Both the position numbers and the translations under genes were made by a program. From the NCBI GenBank assembly GCA_033032865.1, contig JAWHQI010000328.1, positions 744,001 through 808,000 on the forward strand: a DNA stretch of 64,000 nt, read 5' to 3'. Shown here one piece after another: positions 57,211-64,000 of the stretch; the stretch's first letter is position 1, and each line of letters opens with the position of its first letter. The notes beneath the pieces were generated by a model. The model made no database searches and was not told where the DNA came from. It saw nothing but the letters and a program-made list of their open reading frames with translations. The DNA is from Dactylorhiza incarnata (taxonomy: Eukaryota; Streptophyta; Magnoliopsida; Asparagales; Orchidaceae).

Positions 57211-58410
57211 TGATGGCGACGACGACCCTCAACATGAAGATATTGCGGATGGCGCGTTTATGGTTGACGACGTTTCTCCAACCAAAGATTCACGCCATCG
57301 CCGCCGCGGTGACATGTATGAAGAACGGCGTTACAACCTTCGCCCTAGGCGCCAACATAAAAATTAATAATTATAATAATTTTATTATAATTATTAATTT
57401 AATTTTATCATGGTTTATTTATATTTTCATGTTGTATTTATAATTTGGACTGCGTTTAGACATTTCTGTGGCAAGCCTATATAAGGCTAACTTGTATTTG
57501 TTTTAGGGATCATTGATGATAAGAAAATTAAACCCTAAAATCTAATCTCCCTGGACGTTTCTCTCTTGGCCGCCCCCTCTACGCCTTCCCCCTCTCCAGA
57601 TCGGCGCCCCCTCTTGGAGCCGCCCCCTATTCTTCTCCCCTCTCGCAAGTTCGGCGCCCTCAGGAGCCGCACCCTCTCCTCCTTCCTCCTCTCAGGTTCG
57701 GCCACCCCCTTTCGTTGGAGCCGCCCACCTCTCAACCTAACCGCCACCTCTCTCGTCTCCGTTCACCTTCTCCCTCCAAACCCCCATCCAACTTTCGGCC
57801 TCCCCTCCCATAGTGCAAGAGGTGGTCTACGCGGGAATCGGCAACGACGTGAAGCGAAGACGGCGACAAAACTCCTCATCGACGACGCGACTCCGGTGAG
57901 GCCGTGGGAGAACGACGACCGGGCTAGTGTATGCTTGAGACCAATCCTATCTCAAGCGGGGTAACGAACAACCCACTCGTGTGATTCTCACTCTGAGATA
58001 ATTTTCTGTGGTGGAAATTTGGGCGTGATCTTCGTATCACTTGGAATAATCGTGTTTTGTTCCGTTTGATTTAGCGTACCTCCTATTTCTTTTTTTATTT
58101 CGAAGAGGCTTGGCGCGCCTCGACTTTTTGTTGGGAGAGTTCCACCATTTTCCGAATCGATATTTTCGGTGGACTCTTTTGGTACAACACAAGCTCGAAC
58201 GGATCGGGTAGGTCCATTTAGCCCGAGCGAATATTGGCCTATAGCCTCTATTCAATCTCTAGCGGGTTGGCTATCCGTCGAGACGTAAAGATTGATAATA
58301 TCGCGTGCAAGTTGGCTGCGTTTTCTTTAGTGTGTGAAATAATCGAGGTACATCAAGAGGGAACGCGCTTTAATCCGTAGCGAACGTGTTTGTTGTTGAA
58401 CCCTGCATCA
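57211..58410 (+). repeat. 5' LTR of the chromovirus
   Basis: TGATGGCGACGACG to GCATCA. The first 140 bp are the duplicated end of the polyprotein gene. 57575-57721 is inverted relative to the 3' LTR, and 57558-57574 is absent from the 3' LTR. Confidence 0.93.
57478..57486 (+). promoter_or_regulatory. TATA box of the chromovirus LTR
   Basis: TATATAAGG is conserved at 63751-63759 in the 3' LTR. It is a likely core promoter for the element. Confidence 0.65.
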
Positions 58411-58412
58411 AT

Positions 58413-58424
58413 TGGTATCAAAGC
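58413..58424 (+). other. Primer binding site of the chromovirus
   Basis: TGGTATCAAAGC lies two bases after the 5' LTR, matching initiator Met tRNA with one change. Confidence 0.9.
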
Positions 58425-58720
58425 GAGGTTAGCGTCGATTTCTTAATTGACGCCTTCCAAAAAAATCTCTTAGTTCGTCGGCACTCACAACCGTCACACG
58501 TTAGCATTTTCAAAATCTCATAGTTATTTAATTGTGGTCTGCGTTAGCGGCCTAAATCTGTCATTTTTCAGCGAAAAAAATCAAAAAAAATTTCCAGTCT
58601 TCATATATTATTTTCTGTTAGAAAATAAAAAAAAATATTTTAATCATAGTTATTAGGCGGAAACAAATTCATCATTTATAAAATTTTCTGGTCAGAAACG
58701 TTTGTTTTGGTCTAATTTGC

Positions 58721-60190
58721 ATGCGTACGAGACTCGGCACGGAGTATCCTTCGTCCTCCTCCCACATGACGGACGAGCGGGACACGGGTCACGGTCTAAC
58801 ACCGATTGATGAACTCCGTCAGGAGTTTAACGATCAATTGACGGATATTCAGGAGATGTTACACGAGATGAGGTTCGCCCAAATGGCACCTCAAAATCCC
58901 GCAGCCCGCCCACGTGGCGAGGGGAATGTTCACCATAACAACATCCCGGAACCGGCCCCTCCGAATCCTGCTGCCCAACCTCGGGACGAAGGGAATAATA
59001 ATCCCGAACTGGCCCCGAGAGCCCCTTACGGATTTGATATTACTAGGGCCGTCCAGATCAAACCACCCTCATATGATGGGTTGGGTGACCCCCAGGTTTT
59101 CTTGGAGTGGGTTATGGAAATCGAGTGCTACTTTCAGTGGCAAAATCTGACTGACATGGATAAGGTGCGAGTGGCGCGTATGAAGTTGTTAGGTAGAGCC
59201 AAGACGTTCTGGCTAAATGAGGAAAGGCGTTTAGGTGCGGGGGAAGGTTTGCCTCCCATCGGGTGGGCGGGCATGAAGGCCCTGTTGACTGATCAGTACG
59301 TCCCAACCTATCATCGCACGCAAATGTTTGATGATTTAGCTTCCCTTAGGCAAGGGAATCGATCGGTTGCGGAGTACATGGGACTCCTGAAAGACATGAT
59401 GGTTAGATGCGACGTTAAGGAAATGCCTGAGGTTACCCTCTCTCGGTTCCATAAGGGACTTAGCCCCAAAATTCAGGGTAAGCTCCTTCGTTATGGCCAT
59501 ATTGACTTGAACACAACTTATGCTGCCGCGTTGGACATTGAAAAACATCTGGCCCATAAGTCTAAGTCGCGTGCGTTTCAGAAGAGTAAGTCCATCTTAG
59601 GACCTCCTCCGTTAACCATGAAAGATAAAAGTAAGTTTCGATCCACAGACTCGAACTCCGTCGTTATTATGGCCAGAAATATGTGTAACCCATTCGGTGA
59701 TCGAGTGCCCGTAGGTCGGATTAGCAAAACGAACGCTTCTTGTTTTAGCTGTGGGATTCAAGGGCACTACGCTAGTGAATGCCCTACTAAGGCCAAGCCC
59801 CTAGCTCTGTTGGATACTGCGGATGACCCCGCCGAGCTCGAATATGCAGCCGGTGATGACTCCGATTCGGAGGGAGTGCCGAGTGATCTTGATGATGACA
59901 CCAACTTGATGGTGATGCGTTGTATTTTAGTCACCCCGCGTGCGTCCGAAGATTGGAATAGGACGAATATCTTTTCGTTAAACTTTAAAAGCGGAGAGAA
60001 GTGGTGCAAGTTAATCATCGATAGCGGTAGCTGCATGAATGTGATCTCGGAGAATGCGGTGGCCCGGATGAAGTTGACCACTGACCCGCACCTTCACCCA
60101 TATAAGGTGGCATGGGTTAATAAAACATCCCTTCCGGTTGCGCGGCGTTGTTTGGTACCCCTCACCATCAAAACTTATTCGGAAAAGTTT
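58721..60190 (+). CDS. gag: Chromovirus Gag and protease start
   Basis: It starts MRTRLGTEYP, with a low-complexity N-terminal part followed by the gag capsid domain (FLEWVMEIECYFQW to DLNTTYAAALDIEKHL). The zinc knuckle CFSCGIQGHYASEC is at 59741-59782, followed by an acidic linker and the aspartic protease active site LIIDSGSCMNVIS (Asp codon near 60020). The frame is open to 60232, but the last residues are out of phase: near 60188 one base is missing and the original frame (VWCDVIPMDACHVLLGRPW) continues in the next frame. Gag forms particles; the protease matures the polyprotein. Confidence 0.92.
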
Positions 60191-61475
60191 GGTGTGATGT
60201 CATCCCCATGGATGCCTGTCATGTGTTGCTAGGACGCCCGTGGCTTTATGACCATGACGTTACCCATTTCGGGCGAGCCAACACTTACGAGTTCAAGTTT
60301 AATGGCAAGACCATTACCTTGAGACCTACACCACATAAGGACCCTTCGAGCGTCTCGAAAGACACAATTGTGCCCGTAGAGAAGAAGACTTTAAGTTTGA
60401 TTAGTAAGAAGGAGTTCGCATGCCAGACATTTTTGGATGGTGTCCTTTATGCCTTAGTTTGCCTACAAGTCAAGGATGACGTGCCTTCGTTTGATAGCTT
60501 ACCACCCGCACTGCGGAACATGTTATAGGAATTTAAGGATGTCTACCCGGAAGAGTTACCCCCTACGTTACCCCCTTTGCGAGGCATCCAACATGCGATA
60601 GATTTCATTCCGGGTTCCTCGTTACCCAACATGCCTCACTATCGGTTAAATCCATCTGCACATTTGGAGCTACAAACACAAATTTCAGATTTGTTACAGA
60701 AGGAATTTATCCGCCATAGTAAGAGTCCGTGTGCCGTTCCGGCTTTGCTTGCGCCTAAGAAAGACGGCTCGTGGAGGATGTGCGTAGATAGTAGAGCCAT
60801 AAACAAAATCACAATTAAATACCTGTTTCCCATCCCGCGTTTGGACGGCTTGTTGAACATGTTAGCCGGAGCCACGATCTTTTCCAAATTGGACCTTAGG
60901 AGTGGCTACCACCAGATTAGAATCCGGGAGGGTGACGAGTGGAAGACAGCTTTTAAATCTAAAGAGGGGCTCTACGAGTGGCTAGTAATGTCATTTGGGT
61001 TGTCCAATGCCCCTAGTACATTTTCTAGGATGATGACACACGTCTTCCAACCCTTCATGGGAAAATTTATTGTGGTGTATTTTGATGATATTCTCATTTT
61101 TAGTACGTCTACCCTTGATCATAAATCGCATTTGAGGACTATCTTAGAGACGTTACGTGCGGAAAAATTATTCGTCAATATAAAAAAATGTACGTTCTAT
61201 GTTACGTCCGTAGAGTTTCTTGGGTATATAGTGAGTTCGGAAGGCATACACGTGGACCCTAAGAAGGTCCAAGCCATTAAAGATTGGCCGGAACCCACCA
61301 ACATTAGGGATGTTAGGAGCTTCCACAGTTTAGCTACGTTTTATCGCCGATTCATTCGCGACTTTAGTAGCATCATGGCACCCATCACCGAGTGCATGAA
61401 AAATGGCGATTTCACTTGGACGAAATCAGCCACTCAAGCGTTCCAAACGATTAAAGCTAGAATGTCGGAAGCCCC
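60191..61475 (+). pseudogene. pol: Chromovirus pol: protease end and reverse transcriptase
   Basis: The protease end (HVLLGRPWLYDHD) is followed by a TAG at 60526-60528 inside an otherwise open frame, probably from CAG or GAG. RT follows: [30 protein letters not shown] block 2, [23 protein letters not shown] and the YFDD active site (61078-61089), then the thumb with [13 protein letters not shown] one-base loss in a C run near 61475 shifts the frame before RNase H. RT copies the genomic RNA. Confidence 0.93.
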
Positions 61476-63386
61476 CTGTTGCGGTTGCCGGACTTTAATA
61501 AGGTTTTTGAATTATCTTGCGACGCGTCAGGTATCGGGATTGGAGGCGTTTTATGTCAGGAGGGTCATCCTGTTGGGTATTTTAGTGAAAAACTGGCGGG
61601 TCCAAAATTGAATTATTCGAATTATGACCGTGAGTTTTATGCCGTGATACGTTGCCTCCAACATTGGCGGCACTATCTTCTCCCGAAGGAGTTTGTCATC
61701 CAATCCGATCATGAGGCCTTAAGATTTGTCAACTCCCAAAGCAAGGTCAGCCCCCGACACGCTAAGTGGGTCTCCTATCTTCAGGAGTACTCCTTCATTA
61801 TCAAACACCTTAAAGGAACCCTTAACCGGGTGGCGGACGCCCTTAGTCGCGTCTCCTTGTTATTGACCACGTTAGAGGTCAAGGTCATCGGATTTGAACG
61901 CATTAAGGATGAATATGTTAACTGTCCGGATTTCAAGGAGATATATCTTACCGCTCAAGGCGATGCACCCACTACCATTTCCGCGTATTATATTCGTGAT
62001 GGCTACCTAATTAGGCATGCCAAGCTTTGTATCCCTCGCTCGTCCCTTCGCCATTTCATTGTGTGGGAGTTGCATAGTGGCGGCCTGGGCGGTCATTTTG
62101 GGCGTGACAAAACCATCACGTTAGTGGAGGACAAGTTTTATTGGCTGGGCCTTAAGTCTACGGTGCATAAGATTGTGAGTAGTTGCCGGACGTGCCAATT
62201 AGCTAAGGGGAATAAAACGAACGCGGGGCTTTATACCCCTCTTCTGATTCCTTCCGTACCTTGGGAGGATATTAGTATGGATTTTATTCTGGGTCTTCCT
62301 GTTACTTGTCGGCGCAACGATTCCATTCTGGTGGTCGTTGATCGGTTTTCAAAAATGGCGTATTTTATTGCGGGTAATAAGACCGACGATGCATCGCATG
62401 TAGCTAAGTTATTTTTTAAGGAAGTCGTTTGGCATCGGGGCGTTCCTAAGTCTATAGTCACTGATCGGGATGTGAAGTTCACTAGCTATTTTTGGAAGAC
62501 CTTGTGTCGGATCTTGGGCACTAAGCTCTTGTTTTCTTCAGCCTACCATCCACTGACGGATGGGCAAACGGAGGTAGTGAATCGGAGTTTGGGTAGTTTA
62601 CTACGGTGTCTCGTTGGTGATCACAAGGGTACGTGGGATCTCATCCTCCCCCATGCACAATTGGCATACAATAATTCAAAAAATAGGTCAACCGGGTTAT
62701 CTCCAAATGAGATCGTGCACGGATATAAGGCTCCTGTGCCACTTGACTTAGTTACGTTACCTCCATCCTACAAGTCGAGTCAATTTGCACAGGATTTTGC
62801 CTCTCATGTTCATGAATTACATAAACACGTTAAGGACACGCTAGCTACTCAATACCCGTCTTATCAATTGCACGCTAACGTACATAGGAGAGCATCCCAC
62901 TTGAAAGTTGGAGATTTGGTCATGGTGCGTCTCGTCCCTGAACGGATGCCTTCGGGCACCATAAAGAAATTGGCTAATCGGCGAGCGGGCCCGTTTCGAA
63001 TTTTACAAAGATTAGGAGATAATGCATATCTTTTGGAGCTACCCACTGATTGGGGAATCTCCCCTATTTTCAACGTGTCGGATTTAACGCCTTATATTTC
63101 TCCACCGCTTGAATTATCTGGCTGCCCGTTTAATTCCACACCATGTTCTAAAGGGTTGGGGGGTGAGGTGGTGCCTGGTTCATCCTCTTCCACGGTCCCC
63201 GCTGGAGGTACGTTTGTTGATGATGGAATTTGTTCTTCTTATTTGCCTAATGCTTTTCCTAGGTTCCCCCGAACCACCTTTGTGCCTGACAGGATTCTCC
63301 AAGACGAAGTGCTCTCCTCCCCCAACGGTGACAGTCAGCGCTACTTGATTCGTTGGCGTGATCGTCCGACCTCCGATGACTCGTAG
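61476..63386 (+). pseudogene. pol: Chromovirus pol: RNase H, integrase and chromodomain-like tail
   Basis: RNase H ([34 protein letters not shown]) is followed by the integrase zinc region (ELHSGGLGGHFG, CRTCQLAKG), the integrase core with Asp in DFILGLPV, Asp in IVTDRDVKF and Glu in TDGQTEVVNR, and the integrase C-terminal domain with GPFRILQRLGDNAYLLELP. The last part, ILQDEVLSS to YLIRWRDRPTSDDS, is chromodomain-like. It is stopped by TAG at 63384-63386 where Trp is expected; the frame beyond reads LPESEVTLLDDALLRRYV. Confidence 0.93.
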
Positions 63387-63641
63387 CTACCGGAGTCGGA
63401 GGTGACTCTATTGGATGATGCTCTTCTCCGCCGCTACGTTCAAGGCAACTCATCGGTGATGAGTGCTTTTGAGCGGGGGAGGATTGATGGCGATGACGGC
63501 CCTCAACATGAAGATATTGCAGATGGCGCGTTTATGGGTGACGGCGTTTCTCCAACCAAAGATTCACGCCATCGCCGCCGCGGTGACATGTATGAAGAAC
63601 GGCGTTACAACCTTCGCCCGAGACGCCAACATAAAAATTAA
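63387..63641 (+). pseudogene. End of the chromovirus polyprotein, overlapping the 3' LTR
   Basis: It is open in the same coordinate frame after the nonsense codon and passes through the polypurine tract into the LTR. It ends with a basic RRYNLRPRRQHKN tail. The LTR thus carries coding sequence for the targeting tail. Confidence 0.75.
63471..63484 (+). other. Polypurine tract of the chromovirus
   Basis: GAGCGGGGGAGGAT lies directly before the 3' LTR start TGATGGCG and within the coding frame. Confidence 0.9.
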
Positions 63642-64000
63642 TAATTATAATAATTTTATTATAATTATTAATTTAATTTTATCATGGTTTATTTATATTT
63701 TCATGTTGTATTTATAATTGGACTGCGTTTAGACATTTCTGTGGCAAGCCTATATAAGGTTAACTTGTATTTGTTTTAGGCATCATTGATGATAAGAAAA
63801 TTAAACCTTAAAATCTAATCTCCCTGGACGGCTCCAACGAAAGGGGGTGGCCGAACCTGAGAGGAGGAAGGAGGAGAGTGTGCGGCTCCTGGGGGCGCCG
63901 AACTTGCGAGAGGGGAGAAGAATAGGGGGCGGCTCCAAGATGGGGCGTCGATCTGGAGAGGGGGAAGGCGTGGAGGGCCCACCTCTCAACCTAACCGCCA
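63485..64000 (+). repeat. 3' LTR of the chromovirus, cut by the window end
   Basis: It matches 57211-57746 except that 63831-63977 is the inverse of 57575-57721. The colinear match resumes at 63978-64000 (equal to 57724-57746). Confidence 0.93.

Larger units (their letters stand above)
57211..64000 (+). mobile_element. Ty3/gypsy chromovirus (Reina/CRM-like), nearly complete
   Basis: The 1.2-kb 5' LTR (57211-58410) is followed by a tRNA-Met site, gag-pol from 58721, a polypurine tract at 63471-63484 and a 3' LTR from 63485 that leaves the window. It inserted into the env-like region of copia 3 (CCAAG precedes it). The coding region has two frameshifts and two nonsense changes but all domains. 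The polyprotein appears to extend into the 3' LTR and to end in a chromodomain-like tail of the CR type. Which chromovirus lineage it belongs to needs a tree; a CRM-type element would be of interest for centromeres. Confidence 0.92.

Noticed and set aside
57566..57964. Pro/Ser/Arg-rich frame of 132 codons
   Set aside because: It lies in the chromovirus LTR and leader; the matching minus-strand frame at 63801-63989 is explained by the inversion.

Overview
The window is nuclear DNA of a seed plant with a large, repeat-rich genome. Nearly all of it is nested LTR retrotransposons (Ty3/gypsy chromoviruses and Ty1/copia elements with Sirevirus hallmarks). There is also an RTE-type LINE, tRNA-derived SINEs, a hAT-type DNA element and one recognisable host gene, the 5' half of an ESCRT-III subunit gene (VPS20/CHMP6). 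No bacterial operon, CRISPR array, rRNA or functional tRNA gene is visible. The species cannot be named from the sequence.

Layout. (1) 1-31955 is one nested stack. The base is a decayed Tekay/Del-like gypsy element on + (5' LTR end 1-264 plus 9287-9672, internal 9673-12508, 3' LTR from 12509 to 31955). Its 5' LTR is split by a non-autonomous long-LTR element on - (265-9286, target duplication TGCAG/CGCAG). Its 3' LTR is split by a 5.3-kb solo LTR of its own family in the opposite orientation (15886-21205, duplication GTAGA) and by a Sirevirus-like copia element on - (21573-30807, duplication TGGTG). That copia carries a 422-bp near-perfect palindrome made of two head-to-head SINEs at the end of pol. 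(2) 31956-39100 holds a SINE with terminal inverted repeats, the first three VPS20 exons with intact splice sites, and intron sequence invaded by a 3'-truncated RTE LINE and a Tnt1-like copia remnant. (3) 39101-42105 is non-coding: a long polypurine tract, 23-bp tandem repeats, and an unclassified LTR followed by a gag-like start. (4) 42106-50618 is a second Sirevirus-like element on - (duplication TGTAG/TATAG). It keeps gag and an env-like ORF but no pol, and a hAT-like element (46390-47248) lies inside it. (5) 50619-52808 is a gypsy fragment (gag, primer site, part of an LTR) on -. A third Sirevirus-like element on + (52809-57210) sits in that LTR and again has gag and env-like pieces without pol. 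(6) 57211-64000 is a recent but mutated chromovirus on + whose chromodomain-like tail runs into its 3' LTR. A 147-bp block is inverted between its two LTRs.

How it works together: the autonomous machinery (gag, protease, integrase, RT, RNase H) is seen in the copia at 21573-30807 and in the gypsy at 57211-64000, both damaged. The other families could only move in trans. The host gene is the only sequence that looks maintained for a cellular role; its 3' exons were not found in the window, so it is either truncated or has an intron of more than 30 kb.

Most unusual points: TCGACG/CGTCGA hairpin-motif arrays shared by LTRs, a gag coding region and a spacer of the Sirevirus-like elements; the head-to-head SINE palindrome; recurrent pol loss with gag and env-like retention; and the LTR micro-inversion.
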